This document shows, piece by piece, positions 51,678 through 62,704 of a stretch of DNA of 64,000 bases. Both the position numbers and the translations under genes were made by a program. Each line of letters begins with the position of its first letter. Position 1 is the stretch's first letter. The notes under the pieces were generated by a model that was not told the DNA's origin, did not search any database, and saw nothing but the letters and a program-made list of their open reading frames with translations. This DNA is from Staphylococcus aureus (GTDB taxonomy: Bacteria > Bacillota > Bacilli > Staphylococcales > Staphylococcaceae), in NCBI RefSeq assembly GCF_001027105.1, contig NZ_CP011526.1, positions 2,108,001 to 2,172,000 on the forward strand. Direction: 5' to 3'.

Positions 51678-54600
51678 TTATTCTTCAGTTTGTTGGTCTT
51701 TCTTAGTGAATCTTCTAATTAAGAATGCCATACCTGCACCTAGAGCTAATTCAGCATATGGTAAATCGTCATTATGTGACATACCAGTATCTGGTAAAGT
51801 TTTAGCTTGTTGTTTAGCTTTATTAACTTTTCCTTGTTGAGCTGATTTTGTCTTAGCTTGGTGGTCGTCAGTGTTAGTTACATTAAGCATATCTTGATTA
51901 GCACTATTGCTTCCATTTGAAACTGTAGCTGGAGATGCATTGGCACCGTCGTTTTGCGTAGCTTTATTGTTTGCAGCTGAACCAACTGATTTTTGCGTAT
52001 CATTAGTATCTGCTGTTGCCGTATCATCTTTTTGGCTAACATTAGTTGAAGTCATTTTTTCTTTTGCTTCAGAAGATGCAGATGTTGATGGTTTATTCGA
52101 AACTTCAGTATCAGCTTTGCTTGGCGATTTATCTGCTTCGTTAGATGCAACGTTAGTTTCAGACTTAAGTTGTCCTGCATCAGTTTGATTTGTCGTACTT
52201 TCTTCTTTATCTTTTGATGTATTAGAAGGTACATTTGGTTCTGTTATGTCTGCTGAAGGCAATGTTTCAGTTGTTGATTCAACCATACTTTGATTTGTTG
52301 AATCACTACCATCTTTTTCTGCCTTAGCTTTATTTTCAGATTTTGGTTGTGCAACCTTGTCATTAGTTGATTGAGATTCAGCACTATTATTTACTTCAGC
52401 ATTTTGTTTTGAATCATTTACAGATGCATTATCTTTGCTATCAGCAGATGATGCTGCTTCTGTGCTCGCAGTTGTTGGAGCCGTTGCTGTTGATCCTGTT
52501 GGTGCATTCTCGTTTGTTGCTGTAGTTGTACTATTGTTATTTGTTGTGCTTTCTGCTGGCGTTGCATTATCAGTTTCTGTTACAGGTTTATCAGTTGTGC
52601 CGTTATTAGTTGATTCTACTTCTGGTTTACTAGTTACATCGTTATCCATTGTCGGACTGTTTGTTGATGCATCTACACTAGAATTGTTATTAGCTTGCGG
52701 TTTATCATTTGCATCATCAGTTGCTGATGTTGCTGTTGTTTCACCTGTTGCCGCATCACTATTATTTGGTGTTGTCGGAGAAGCGTCTGCTTTGCCATTA
52801 GCTGTCGTCTCAGATACGTTAGGTTGTCCAGTATTTTCTGGTGTTGCATTAGCATTTGAATTTGCTGTTGCATCATTATTATCTATACCATTATTAGTAT
52901 CATTAGCATCTGGATCATTCTGAGGCACAATCGCTTCAATTGCAGGTATCGTTACATTTTGTAATTCAGCAACTTCTGCATTTGTTTGTGTTTTATCTAA
53001 TTTATCAGCAAATCTGTCAAAATATCTACCTAAATCCGTACGTGCAATTTCTTTCGCCGATGCATCTGCATCTGCATTTTTAATTATTTCTATTTGCTTG
53101 TTAACCACTTCTCTGATTGCTTCCAAAGCATTTTTCTTAACTTCAGGATTAATACGTTGTGCTTTAAGTTGTTCAAGCGCACTATTTTTGACAGTAGCGA
53201 TTTCTGCATTTGTAGTTTGATCAGAAATATCTTCAGTTGCTTTTGATAAAATGTCTTCTAAAGCATTCGTAAACGCTTCTTTTTCTTCAGTTGTAGCATC
53301 AGCGTTGACATTTACACCTGCTTCAATCTGGTCTAGTGCAGTTTCTAATTCTTCGATAGCTTTTTGTTTTTCTGTTGAGTCGATTTGAATGTTATCAAAT
53401 GCTTCAAGTCCTTGAGCTTTCGCTTTTTCAACTTCAGCAGTTGTTGTTGCATCAGTAATACCTTGTTTAGCTTGATCTGTAATTTGTTTAATCATTGCTA
53501 ATGCTTCAGTTTTTTCTTCAGCAGTTAACTGGTCACTTTGATCAATAGATTCTTTCGTATCTTCTGCTTTAACTTCAATAGCTTGGTTCGCTTTAGGTTT
53601 AACAGTAGCATCTACTTGAATAGCATCAATTGCTGCTTTACCTTGTGTTAATGCATCATCAACGTCACCATTATCCACACCATTATTAATGCTTTCTAAT
53701 GCAGTTTGAACATTTTGGTCAACTTGCTTAATTGCTTGTTGCTTTTCATCTTGTGTTGCATTAGTGTCAGCTGAAATATTATTTTTCTTCTGATCTGCAT
53801 AAGCATATAAATCTGTTGTAGCTGATTCTTTTTTACCTGTTGGAATTGTGTAATCGTTAATATTATCTAAGTCATTATGAATTTGAACTTCAATGTCATC
53901 TTTAGAAGTAGCTTGATTAACATTTTGATCCGCAGTTTGTTTTAATTCAGCAAGTTTTTGTTTCGCTTCAGCAATTTCACTTGAAGTCGATGCGTTAGAG
54001 TTATCCGCTTCGTTTACTTTAGCATTATATGCATCTTCAATTTTAGCTAAAGCATCTTTTTTGTACTCACTAAATGTTTTAACTGCATTAATTTTAGCTT
54101 TTCCTTCTTTAACTGCATTATCAACATATTCATTTGTTGATGATTGATCGACATTTGTTTTCGCTTGATTTAATTCAGTATCAACTTCTTGTTTTGCATC
54201 ATTAATTTCTTGTTGTGATGCATTTGGTGTTTGTTCTATTTGTGTTTTCTTATCAGCTGCAGCTTGATCTAATTCTTTTTTACCTGCTGGTTTCTTAACA
54301 GGATTTGCATGAAGTTGTTGAACTTTTTGTACTGCTGTATCTTTAGCAGTAGTTACATCACCTGTAGTAGTTGCTGCATTAATATTATTTAAACCTTCTT
54401 CATATGCTGCTCTAACTGGTCCAATATCGTTACCTTTTTCTTCATTAGTAGTCTCATTATTATTAAGTATTTCAGTTATTTTATTTTGCATTTCAGTTAG
54501 CAATTCCGCTCTTGCATTCGTTTTAACATCTGTTGATGCTTGAATTGGGTCAATTGCTTGAATTGCATTATCTTTTGCAGTGTTTACATCATCGATTGAC

Positions 54601-57600
54601 TGTGCATTTTCAATATTTTGATTACCTTGTGTTAATTGTGCGTCTACTTGTTGATTTGCTTGTTCTTTTTCTTCAGTAGTCGCATCTGCAGTTTGTGCAA
54701 TAAGCGCTTTTTGTTCGTTTGCTTTTGTTGCTAATTCATCTTTCGCAACATCTTTAATTGTTGTATCTGCAGTAATACCTTGAATATCAGCAACTGCTTG
54801 ATCTTTAATTTGCGTAACATCATTAGTTGTTTGTGCATTTAAGATATCTTGATACGCTTTTTCTTTAGCTTTTAAAACTAAATCTTTTGCTGCATTTTTC
54901 TCTTCAGTTGTAGCACCAGTTGTATTATCAATTGCTTGATTTTGAGTTGTCACAGCTTGATCAACATCATTTTTAGCATTTGATTTAACCGCTGTTGCTG
55001 GTTGCGTGCTTTGAATTGAATTCTTTCCAGCGTCTTTCGCCTGATCTACACCATTATCATCAGTTGCAGCTGTAATATTATTTTTCGCGTCTGTAACTGC
55101 TGTTGCTAATTGTTGAATAGCTGCTTCTTTTTCTTCTGTTGTAGCGTTCTGATCATTATTGATAACATTTGTTTGCGTTGCTTGTAATTGATCAATTTCA
55201 TCTTTAGCCGCTTGTTTCTTCACAACTTTTGGTGTTACCGCATTAATCGCTGCTTCTGCATTTGCTTTAGCTTCATCAACTTGTGCGTTAGTAGTTGCTG
55301 CTGAAATGGCTTGATTTGCTTTACCATTTTCAGTATTTGCTTCAGCATCAGCTGCTTGTTTTTCTTCATCTGTTGCATCTGGCGTAGCTTGAATCTCTTG
55401 CAATTTGTTATTTAAAATTGCTGTGATTTCATTACGTGCAGTTGCTTTTTTATTAACTGTTGGTGTTACTTGATCAATACTATTTTCACCTGTCGTTTTC
55501 GCTTGGTCTACATCATTTTGACTATTAGCAGCTTCAATGTTGCTATTTGCTTGTGTCACAGCATTATCTACGTCCGCATTAGCCGCTGCAATTTCTTCAG
55601 CAGTAATGTCTTGCGTTTGAGCGATTGCTGTTTTACGTTCATTCGCTTTCGTAGCAATTGCTTCTTTCGCATTATCTTTAGTTGTTGTTGCTGGCTGAAT
55701 CGCTTCAATTTTAGCAATTGCTGCTTTTTTAGCCGCTTCAACTTCCGCATTTGTATGTGCTGCATCTATTGCGGCATCAGCTGTTGTTTTTTCAGTTTGA
55801 ACTTGTTGTTTAGCAGCTGCTTTTTCTTCAGTTGTTGAGCCGTTATTTCCATCAATTGCTGTTTCTTGAGCTTGTACTTTATCTGCAATTGCTTGTTTTG
55901 CTGCTGGTTTAACATTTGCATCAGGTGTAATGGCTGCGATTGTAGCTTCATTTGTAGTTTTTGCATTATCCACATCATTGTTTGCTGCAGCATTATCTAT
56001 ATCAGCGTTTGCAGTAACTACTGCTTGATCCACTTTGTCTTTCGCTGCTTGTTGTTCTTCAGTAGTCGAATCATTCATTGCTTCAATTGCTGTTTTACGT
56101 TCACTTGCTTTTTGAGCGATTTCCGCTTTTGCATCCGATTTCTTAGTTGTGGCAGCTTGAACTTGATTAATTGCAGCAATACTATTGTCTTTAGCTGTTG
56201 TTACATCACTGTTTGTATTTGCAGCATCAAGATTTGTTCTTGCTTCTTGCTTTTTAGTATCTAATTCTGTATATGCAGCTTGTTTTTCTTCTGTAGTTGA
56301 AGCATTGCTATTTTGAATTTCTTGTTTACGTGTATTATATGCGTTTTCTACTTCCGTATCAGCTGCAGGTTTAACTTTTGCTTGTGTTTGAATTGCATTG
56401 ATTTTATCTAATACTTTTGATTTTGTATCAGCAACTTCCTGTTTTGATTTAACAACTTGGATGTCATGTAAACCTTGCTTTTGAGCTGCATCTACTGCTG
56501 CATCAGCTTCTGCTACTTCTTCATTTGTTGCATTTGAAACTGTAGCATTTTGAGCTTTTCTAGCTGTTGCAGCTTGTTTAACTTCATTATAGGCATCCAT
56601 TTTTGTTTGCGTAGAGTCAGTAATATTTTCAATTTTTGAGATTTCTTCGTTTTTAACTCTTTCTAAATCTTGTGCAGTCGTTGTCGCTTCAATTGCTTTA
56701 ACACCAGAAACTTTAGCTGCATTAATACGTTCAATAGCTTCCGCTACTTCTTCATTTGTTGTATCAGGATTTAAAGGTGCTTGATCAATTTGTGCTTGAA
56801 CAACTTCGTCAAATTCTTCAAGAGCTGCTGCTTTAGCTGTTGTAGCAGGTGTAGTTTGATTAATATCATTGATTGCTTTTGTTTTAATGGCTTCTACTTG
56901 TGCATTTGTTGTTGCTGCATCAATATCTTTAATTGCCTTTGTTTCAATTTTACCAATTTTATCATTTGCTACATCTTTTTCATCTTGTAATGATGCATTT
57001 GACTTTTTAATTTGTTGTTTACGAGTTGTAACTGCTTGGATAATATCTTGTTTCGCTTGAGGTTTAACTGTTGGTGTAATCACATCTTGTTCTAACACTG
57101 CGATACCATTATCTTTTTCAGTTGTGACACCTTGTGCTGTAGTTTGTTTATTAATTTCTGCGATTGCATTATTTTTATCATTGTTAATTTTAGTTACAAG
57201 TGCTGCAACTTCATCTTGCGTAACTTTTTTACTTTGTTGTGCTGCTGTAACCTTTTCTTGAGCTTTAGTATCTAATTCAGCAATTGCTGCTTGATTATCA
57301 ATTAATGCAGCTTGTAATTTAGTTACTAAACCATCAATATCCGCTTGAGATGCACGATTTGCAGTTTTAACATGATTCGCATCTTCATTTAAAATAGTAT
57401 CTGCTTGTTGTTTAAGTTTATTGTATTCTGCAATTGATGCTGTTGTGTAATGACTATTATCAACTTGTGAGTTTACTTGTTGTTGCAACGCATCTTTGTT
57501 CATTTCAACCGCTACTGAAAATGGATCTGCAGTTAGTGTAACTTCTGGTTGCGCATTATTAATTACAACATCTGAAGCAGTACGATATGTTAATTTTTCA

Positions 57601-59114
57601 TTAAAATCAATATTTTTAGGTGTATCGATATTCGCAACATTAACTTTATATGATAATTTTAAAGATTTATCTGGGAATAAAACTTCTTTAGTGTGTGTAC
57701 CACGTGCCGTTGTCACACCTTGGCTTGTAAATGTAACTTTATTTGCATTTTGATCATAATTAACAGTCATATTTTTCAATACTGTACTGTCTTCATTACC
57801 ATTAGGGAATGTTGTAGTTAATGAATTATTAACGTAAGTTACACCTTGTGGTAATGTTACTTCATATTTAAATTGATCTGCTTTTAATGAAGCACCAAAA
57901 TTACCATTGTTACCGATTTCAGTATTAATAGTATATTCTTTATTGTTAGTTGCTTTCGGTGCTAAATCTCTATTTTTGACATATAAATGTGATCCTGAGA
58001 ATAGACCTACATTATCAATGAATGAATAGTATTTATAACCATCTTTATTTGTTGTAATTCTTGAAGCATCAGCAACTGCTGTATTGTCAGGAATAAATTG
58101 TAAATCTAAACGATCAGCATCAGTTGGTACTTTAAATAAATGTGCAGTACCAGTCTTAGCAACATTTACAGTTGCTAATTCAGTATTTTTCTTAGCATCT
58201 TTAATAACTAAATTTGTTGCACCTTGCTTACTATTCGTTTGCATAGTAGTAAAGTTAATAATTAATTCTGAATCTGGTTTTACATTTACAGTTTTTGAAA
58301 TACCGTTAAAGTTACCATGATCTGTAGAATCATTTGCATTCACACGACCTAATGCAGCCACGTTTCCTTTAGCTTGATAGTTTTGAGGGTTATTCTTATC
58401 AAACATATCGCTTCGTCTTAATTCTGAGTTAACGAAACCAATCTTACCGTTGTTAATTAATGAATAACCATTTACTTTATCTGTAACAGTTACAGTTGGA
58501 TCCTGTCTATTCTCATCTGTTGATATGGCAGGATCATCAAATGTTAATGTCGTATTAATACTGCCTTCACCAGTATTGCTAGCATTTGGATCTTGAGTTT
58601 GTGCGTTTGCTGCTACAGGTGCTGCTGGTTGCGCTGCTGCTGGAGCATTCGCTGGCTGTGTTTGATTTGCCGGTGTTGCATTATTATTAGGTGTTGCTTG
58701 GTTATTTCCTTGACCTGCTTGGTTTGCCGGTGTTGCTTGATTTCCAGGTTGTGCTTGTGCAGCGTTATTCGGATCAGCTTGATCACCTTGTCCAGCTGGT
58801 TGTGTATTTGGTTGTGCTGCTCCTCCTGCTGGATTAGCCTGTCCACCTTGGTTTGCTGGTTGTACTGCTGGTTGTCCTTGGTTGGCAGGTGCAGCTGGCT
58901 GTGCTGTAGGATTAGCTTGAGCACCAGCATTTGCGTTAGGCTGTGTATTGGCATCAGCTGGTTGTGCTGGTTGATTTTGTGCAGGCTGATTTTGCTCTGC
59001 TGCAGACGCTGTTGTCGGGTTAGTAGATATAAAAGTAACAGTGGCAATTAAAGCTGAAAAAATACCGACATTAAATTTTCTGATACTAAATTTTTGTTGT
59101 CTGAATAAATTCAT
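51678..59114 (-). CDS. fmtB: LPXTG-anchored surface protein FmtB (SasB/Mrp)
   Basis: A 2478-residue cell-wall protein, linked in S. aureus to methicillin-resistance level. Order: YSIRK-type signal (KFSIRKFNVGIFS at 8-20; cleavage near ASA, 36-38); an Ala/Gln/Pro/Asn-rich segment (about 40-180); a globular N-domain (about 185-535, FVNSELRRSDMFDKNN, KYYSFIDNVGLFSGS). A long array of about 50-75-residue helical DUF1542-type repeats follows (about 540-1990; each with NATxEEKxxA and VDxAK...I). Then comes a Ser/Thr/Asn-rich spacer (about 2000-2430), LPDTG at 2440-2444, a membrane helix and RRFTKK. One intact frame; GGAGG before ATG. Confidence 0.97.
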   Translation of the reverse strand: MNLFRQQKFSIRKFNVGIFSALIATVTFISTNPTTASAAEQNQPAQNQPAQPADANTQPNANAGAQANPTAQPAAPANQGQPAVQPANQGGQANPAGGAAQPNTQPAGQGDQADPNNAAQAQPGNQATPANQAGQGNNQATPNNNATPANQTQPANAPAAAQPAAPVAANAQTQDPNASNTGEGSINTTLTFDDPAISTDENRQDPTVTVTDKVNGYSLINNGKIGFVNSELRRSDMFDKNNPQNYQAKGNVAALGRVNANDSTDHGNFNGISKTVNVKPDSELIINFTTMQTNSKQGATNLVIKDAKKNTELATVNVAKTGTAHLFKVPTDADRLDLQFIPDNTAVADASRITTNKDGYKYYSFIDNVGLFSGSHLYVKNRDLAPKATNNKEYTINTEIGNNGNFGASLKADQFKYEVTLPQGVTYVNNSLTTTFPNGNEDSTVLKNMTVNYDQNANKVTFTSQGVTTARGTHTKEVLFPDKSLKLSYKVNVANIDTPKNIDFNEKLTYRTASDVVINNAQPEVTLTADPFSVAVEMNKDALQQQVNSQVDNSHYTTASIAEYNKLKQQADTILNEDANHVKTANRASQADIDGLVTKLQAALIDNQAAIAELDTKAQEKVTAAQQSKKVTQDEVAALVTKINNDKNNAIAEINKQTTAQGVTTEKDNGIAVLEQDVITPTVKPQAKQDIIQAVTTRKQQIKKSNASLQDEKDVANDKIGKIETKAIKDIDAATTNAQVEAIKTKAINDINQTTPATTAKAAALEEFDEVVQAQIDQAPLNPDTTNEEVAEAIERINAAKVSGVKAIEATTTAQDLERVKNEEISKIENITDSTQTKMDAYNEVKQAATARKAQNATVSNATNEEVAEADAAVDAAQKQGLHDIQVVKSKQEVADTKSKVLDKINAIQTQAKVKPAADTEVENAYNTRKQEIQNSNASTTEEKQAAYTELDTKKQEARTNLDAANTNSDVTTAKDNSIAAINQVQAATTKKSDAKAEIAQKASERKTAIEAMNDSTTEEQQAAKDKVDQAVVTANADIDNAAANNDVDNAKTTNEATIAAITPDANVKPAAKQAIADKVQAQETAIDGNNGSTTEEKAAAKQQVQTEKTTADAAIDAAHTNAEVEAAKKAAIAKIEAIQPATTTKDNAKEAIATKANERKTAIAQTQDITAEEIAAANADVDNAVTQANSNIEAANSQNDVDQAKTTGENSIDQVTPTVNKKATARNEITAILNNKLQEIQATPDATDEEKQAADAEANTENGKANQAISAATTNAQVDEAKANAEAAINAVTPKVVKKQAAKDEIDQLQATQTNVINNDQNATTEEKEAAIQQLATAVTDAKNNITAATDDNGVDQAKDAGKNSIQSTQPATAVKSNAKNDVDQAVTTQNQAIDNTTGATTEEKNAAKDLVLKAKEKAYQDILNAQTTNDVTQIKDQAVADIQGITADTTIKDVAKDELATKANEQKALIAQTADATTEEKEQANQQVDAQLTQGNQNIENAQSIDDVNTAKDNAIQAIDPIQASTDVKTNARAELLTEMQNKITEILNNNETTNEEKGNDIGPVRAAYEEGLNNINAATTTGDVTTAKDTAVQKVQQLHANPVKKPAGKKELDQAAADKKTQIEQTPNASQQEINDAKQEVDTELNQAKTNVDQSSTNEYVDNAVKEGKAKINAVKTFSEYKKDALAKIEDAYNAKVNEADNSNASTSSEIAEAKQKLAELKQTADQNVNQATSKDDIEVQIHNDLDNINDYTIPTGKKESATTDLYAYADQKKNNISADTNATQDEKQQAIKQVDQNVQTALESINNGVDNGDVDDALTQGKAAIDAIQVDATVKPKANQAIEVKAEDTKESIDQSDQLTAEEKTEALAMIKQITDQAKQGITDATTTAEVEKAKAQGLEAFDNIQIDSTEKQKAIEELETALDQIEAGVNVNADATTEEKEAFTNALEDILSKATEDISDQTTNAEIATVKNSALEQLKAQRINPEVKKNALEAIREVVNKQIEIIKNADADASAKEIARTDLGRYFDRFADKLDKTQTNAEVAELQNVTIPAIEAIVPQNDPDANDTNNGIDNNDATANSNANATPENTGQPNVSETTANGKADASPTTPNNSDAATGETTATSATDDANDKPQANNNSSVDASTNSPTMDNDVTSKPEVESTNNGTTDKPVTETDNATPAESTTNNNSTTTATNENAPTGSTATAPTTASTEAASSADSKDNASVNDSKQNAEVNNSAESQSTNDKVAQPKSENKAKAEKDGSDSTNQSMVESTTETLPSADITEPNVPSNTSKDKEESTTNQTDAGQLKSETNVASNEADKSPSKADTEVSNKPSTSASSEAKEKMTSTNVSQKDDTATADTNDTQKSVGSAANNKATQNDGANASPATVSNGSNSANQDMLNVTNTDDHQAKTKSAQQGKVNKAKQQAKTLPDTGMSHNDDLPYAELALGAGMAFLIRRFTKKDQQTEE

Positions 59115-59347
59115 TAAGTCATCCTCCTGGTTGATTATTCTCGCTGTTAAATGATTTCACTTAATCAACTGTTAAGATAAGTAGTAGCATCTGCGTTAAA
59201 AACACAAAGCAACTCTATCTAATTAAAATTAATTTTATCATCATTATATATTGAGTACCAGTGTATTTTATATTACATATTGATTACTTTGTTTTTATTT
59301 TGTTTATATCATTTTACGTTTGTACTATAAATTATTTCTACAAACAC

Positions 59348-59372
59348 AAAAAACCGATGCATACGCATCGGC
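59348..59372 (-). terminator. Terminator after glmM
   Basis: CCGATGC (59354-59360) pairs with GCATCGG (59365-59371) around ATAC; T6 on the minus strand. Confidence 0.9.
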
Positions 59373-59390
59373 TCATTTGTAATACAGTAT

Positions 59391-60746
59391 TTATTTATCT
59401 AATCCCATTTTATCTTGAACCACATCAGCTATTTGTTGTGCAAATCTTTCAGCATCTTCATCAGTTGCTGCTTCAACCATGACACGAACTAATGGTTCTG
59501 TTCCAGAAGGTCTTACTAAAATTCGACCTTCTCCATTCATTTCTACTTCTACTTTAGTCATAACTTCTTTAACGTCAACATTTTCTTCAACACGATATTT
59601 ATCTGTTACGCGTACGTTAATTAATGATTGTGGATATTTTTTCATTTGTCCAGCTAATTCACTTAGTGATTTACCAGTCATTTTTATTACAGAAGCTAAT
59701 TGAATACCAGTTAATAAACCATCACCAGTTGTATTGTAATCCATCATAACGATATGTCCAGATTGTTCTCCACCTAAGTTATAATTACCGCGACGCATTT
59801 CTTCTACTACATATCTGTCGCCAACTTTAGTTTTATTAGATTTAATTCCTTCTTGTTCAAGCGCTTTGTAAAAACCTAAATTACTCATAACAGTAGAAAC
59901 AATCATGTCATTATTCAATTCTTGATTTTTATGCATTTCTTGACCAATAATAAACATAATTTGGTCACCGTCAACGATTTGACCATTCTCATCTACTGCT
60001 ATGATTCTGTCTCCATCGCCGTCAAATGCTAACCCAAAATCACTTTCAGTTTCAACTACTTTTTCAGCTAATTTTTCAGGATGTGTAGAGCCACATTTCT
60101 CATTGATATTATATCCATCAGGACTACATCCAATTGTTTCAGTATCTGCTTCTAAGTCACCAAATAAGAATGGCGCTAGTGATGATGTTGAACCATTTGC
60201 ACCATCTAAAGCAATTTTCAAACCTTCAAAGTTAACATCTACTGTTGATTTTAAATAGCTCAAATATTTTTGTGCCCCTTCAAAGTAATCTGAATAATGT
60301 ACAATATCATTGCCAACTGGTCTTGGTAATTCTGGGTTTTCTTGATCCAATAATGCTTCAATTTCATTTTCTTGTTCATCTGATAGTTTAAAACCATCTG
60401 ATCCAAAGAATTTAATACCATTATCTGCAACTGGATTATGAGAGGCTGAAATCATTACACCTAACTCTGCACCCATATCGCGTGTTAAATATGCAACACC
60501 TGGTGTTGAAATAATACCTAATCGCATCACTTCTGCACCAATTGAAATCAAACCAGCTATTAATGCTGATTCTAACATTTCACCTGAAACTCTAGTATCG
60601 CGACCTACAAGTACACGTGGGTGTTTTTCACCTTTATTATGTGCTAGAACATAGCCACCGTATCTTCCTAATTTAAATGCCAATTCAGGTGTTAGTTCTT
60701 GGTTTGCGACACCTCTTACTCCGTCTGTACCAAAATATTTTCCCAT
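59391..60746 (-). CDS. glmM: Phosphoglucosamine mutase
   Basis: Converts glucosamine-6-P to glucosamine-1-P for UDP-GlcNAc. The 451-residue protein starts [20 protein letters not shown]. It has the phosphoserine loop [13 protein letters not shown], metal loop [12 protein letters not shown], sugar loop GGEQSGHIV and C-terminal phosphate loop [15 protein letters not shown]. Also called femD in S. aureus (methicillin resistance factor). It ends the cdaA-cdaR-glmM operon; GlmM binds and inhibits CdaA in several Firmicutes. Confidence 0.98.
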   Translation of the reverse strand: MGKYFGTDGVRGVANQELTPELAFKLGRYGGYVLAHNKGEKHPRVLVGRDTRVSGEMLESALIAGLISIGAEVMRLGIISTPGVAYLTRDMGAELGVMISASHNPVADNGIKFFGSDGFKLSDEQENEIEALLDQENPELPRPVGNDIVHYSDYFEGAQKYLSYLKSTVDVNFEGLKIALDGANGSTSSLAPFLFGDLEADTETIGCSPDGYNINEKCGSTHPEKLAEKVVETESDFGLAFDGDGDRIIAVDENGQIVDGDQIMFIIGQEMHKNQELNNDMIVSTVMSNLGFYKALEQEGIKSNKTKVGDRYVVEEMRRGNYNLGGEQSGHIVMMDYNTTGDGLLTGIQLASVIKMTGKSLSELAGQMKKYPQSLINVRVTDKYRVEENVDVKEVMTKVEVEMNGEGRILVRPSGTEPLVRVMVEAATDEDAERFAQQIADVVQDKMGLDK

Positions 60747-60772
60747 TGTTTACTCTCCTTTAATTTAGCTAT

Positions 60773-61705
60773 TTATTTTACATTTATATAAGCCTTCGTT
60801 TCACTTGGTTGTGCTTTAGTGACATGTTCTGGTAAATTGATTTTTACAGTCTTTTCAGTTGATTCTGAAATACCATCTAAATCTACTTCTGCATCAACTT
60901 CGCTTATATTTTGTAAGTCATCTCGACTACCGAAGATTTCAATTTCTTTATCTTCTAAATCAATCGAACTTAACTCTTTATCATCTGCTAAACTACCTTT
61001 CTGTTTAACATTTACTTTAACCTTTTTGCTAAAAGGCTCTACTTTAACTTGTAAATTCACTTCATTAGGTTGAATCGATACATTTAATTTATTCAGTTTT
61101 TTATCAAAAGCCGTTACTTCTGCGACATCTTTTGTGTCACCATTAATCTTTTTATTAGTTTTAAAAGTGGCTTTTAAATAAGCGATATCATTCAATTGTT
61201 CTTCTCCACCTGTTACTTTAACTGTTTGTGGTGAAACTTCTTGCTTTGTAATTTTATAAAGTGGATCAATATCACTCTGACTTACATCAGGTTGAACTGT
61301 CATCTTTTTAGTTACTTTGTTTTCAAGCGTAATATTTGCTAATTTAGGTTTTACAGAATAATGAATGTCATCAGCTAACCCTTTAACTTGATACTTCTCT
61401 TGATATTTTCCAGCTTTAGCATTTGATAAATCAATCACTACTCTTAAATCTTCTGGATTTTCAATTTTTATTATCTTTGATTGTGGTCCTGAAATAGTCA
61501 CATTAACTGTTTCAGGCGCTTTTGTTAAATGCAAATCTTTAGTGTTATAAAGAATTTCAACGGGTACATCTTGAATCGTTTTACTAGACTTTTGACCAAG
61601 ATTACCAGTGTTAAAGATATTTCCAAAAACATTGTTAACAGATAAAAAGAAAAACAATGCCAAAAGAAAGGCAATAAATCTCAAGCCCCATTTACTTTCT
61701 AGCAT
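60773..61705 (-). CDS. cdaR: YbbR-domain regulator of c-di-AMP synthesis (CdaR)
   Basis: A 310-residue membrane-anchored protein: one N-terminal helix (about 8-27, FIAFLLALFFFLSVNNVFG) followed by an extracellular region of about four YbbR repeats (beta-rich; e.g. DVPVEILYNTKDLHL, PETVNVTISGPQSKI, PQTVKVTGGEEQ). The family modulates the adjacent cyclase. It lies one base after cdaA and 26 bases before glmM. Named ybbR in older annotations. Confidence 0.93.
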   Translation of the reverse strand: MLESKWGLRFIAFLLALFFFLSVNNVFGNIFNTGNLGQKSSKTIQDVPVEILYNTKDLHLTKAPETVNVTISGPQSKIIKIENPEDLRVVIDLSNAKAGKYQEKYQVKGLADDIHYSVKPKLANITLENKVTKKMTVQPDVSQSDIDPLYKITKQEVSPQTVKVTGGEEQLNDIAYLKATFKTNKKINGDTKDVAEVTAFDKKLNKLNVSIQPNEVNLQVKVEPFSKKVKVNVKQKGSLADDKELSSIDLEDKEIEIFGSRDDLQNISEVDAEVDLDGISESTEKTVKINLPEHVTKAQPSETKAYINVK

Positions 61706-61706
61706 A

Positions 61707-62516
61707 TTATTTCACACCTTTCTTTTGAAAGCGTGTGCCAAACCAATGTTCAGCAAGCAACTCTTCAAAAATTTCGTTTGAAATGTCTCGTCGTAATTTT
61801 CCATCAAATGTTACCGAAATATCACCAGTTTCTTCAGATACAATAACGGTAAATGCATCAGATACTTCTGAAATACCAACCGCAGCTCTATGTCTTGTAC
61901 CCAAACTTTTAGATATCTTAGGACTATCAGACAATGGCAAATAACTTGCTGCTGCTGCAATCTTCGTGCCTTGAATAATCATTGCACCATCATGTAAAGG
62001 TGTGTTAGGTATAAAGACATTAATTAAAAGTTCTTGCGAAATATTTGAATCCATTGCAATACCTGTTTCAATATAATCTTGAAGACCTGTTTCTTTTTCA
62101 AAGACAATTAATGCACCTATACGTCTTTTAGCCATATATTGCACAGCCTTTGAAACCGATTGAATCAATTTCTCTTCATCTTTACTATACGTATTAGAAG
62201 TATAGCGTTTTAAAAAGCTACCTCTACCAAGTTGTTCTAACGCACGTCTAATTTCTGGTTGGAATATTACTATTAAAGCTAATACCCCCCATTGAATAAC
62301 GATATCGAATAATTTAGATGTTGCAGTCAAGTTCAATATCATACTTATCTGCTGACCAATAACAATTACTAATATCCCTTTAAGTAATTGTATCGCTTTA
62401 GTTCCCTTAAAGACCGTGATGAGAAGATAAAGTACATACCAAACTATCAGTAAATCAAGGATACTCGTTACAATTTTTAACGTACTGAGGTTTTGAAAAA
62501 AGTTGGAAAAATCCAT
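61707..62516 (-). CDS. dacA: Diadenylate cyclase CdaA (DacA)
   Basis: Makes c-di-AMP from two ATP; essential in S. aureus under rich conditions. The 269-residue protein has three N-terminal membrane helices (about 10-80) and the DAC catalytic domain with HDGAMIIQGTKI (DGA motif) and GTRHRAAVGISE (RHR motif). The first gene of the cdaA-cdaR-glmM operon, which couples cell-wall precursor supply to c-di-AMP turgor control. Confidence 0.97.
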   Translation of the reverse strand: MDFSNFFQNLSTLKIVTSILDLLIVWYVLYLLITVFKGTKAIQLLKGILVIVIGQQISMILNLTATSKLFDIVIQWGVLALIVIFQPEIRRALEQLGRGSFLKRYTSNTYSKDEEKLIQSVSKAVQYMAKRRIGALIVFEKETGLQDYIETGIAMDSNISQELLINVFIPNTPLHDGAMIIQGTKIAAAASYLPLSDSPKISKSLGTRHRAAVGISEVSDAFTVIVSEETGDISVTFDGKLRRDISNEIFEELLAEHWFGTRFQKKGVK

Positions 62517-62651
62517 AACATCTCCTCCGGGTAATATTTTTCCATAATACCCATTATACCAATCATTTACATCACTGTCATACGAACATATATTTAAATA
62601 GAAAAAATTTATTTTAAAGATTATAACTACTCTTAATCATTTTAGTGAATT

Positions 62652-62693
62652 AAAAAAAGTAGTGCAAAAAGCAAAATATACTTTATACACTAC
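62652..62693 (-). terminator. Terminator after rocF
   Basis: GTAGTG (62659-62664) pairs with CACTAC (62688-62693), followed by T7 on the minus strand. Confidence 0.75.
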
Positions 62694-62704
62694 AAATCAT
62701 TTAT

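Noticed and set aside
52435..52923. Plus-strand 162-codon frame inside fmtB
   Set aside because: Antisense shadow of the Ser/Thr/Asn-rich repeat region; the low-complexity codon pattern keeps the opposite strand open.
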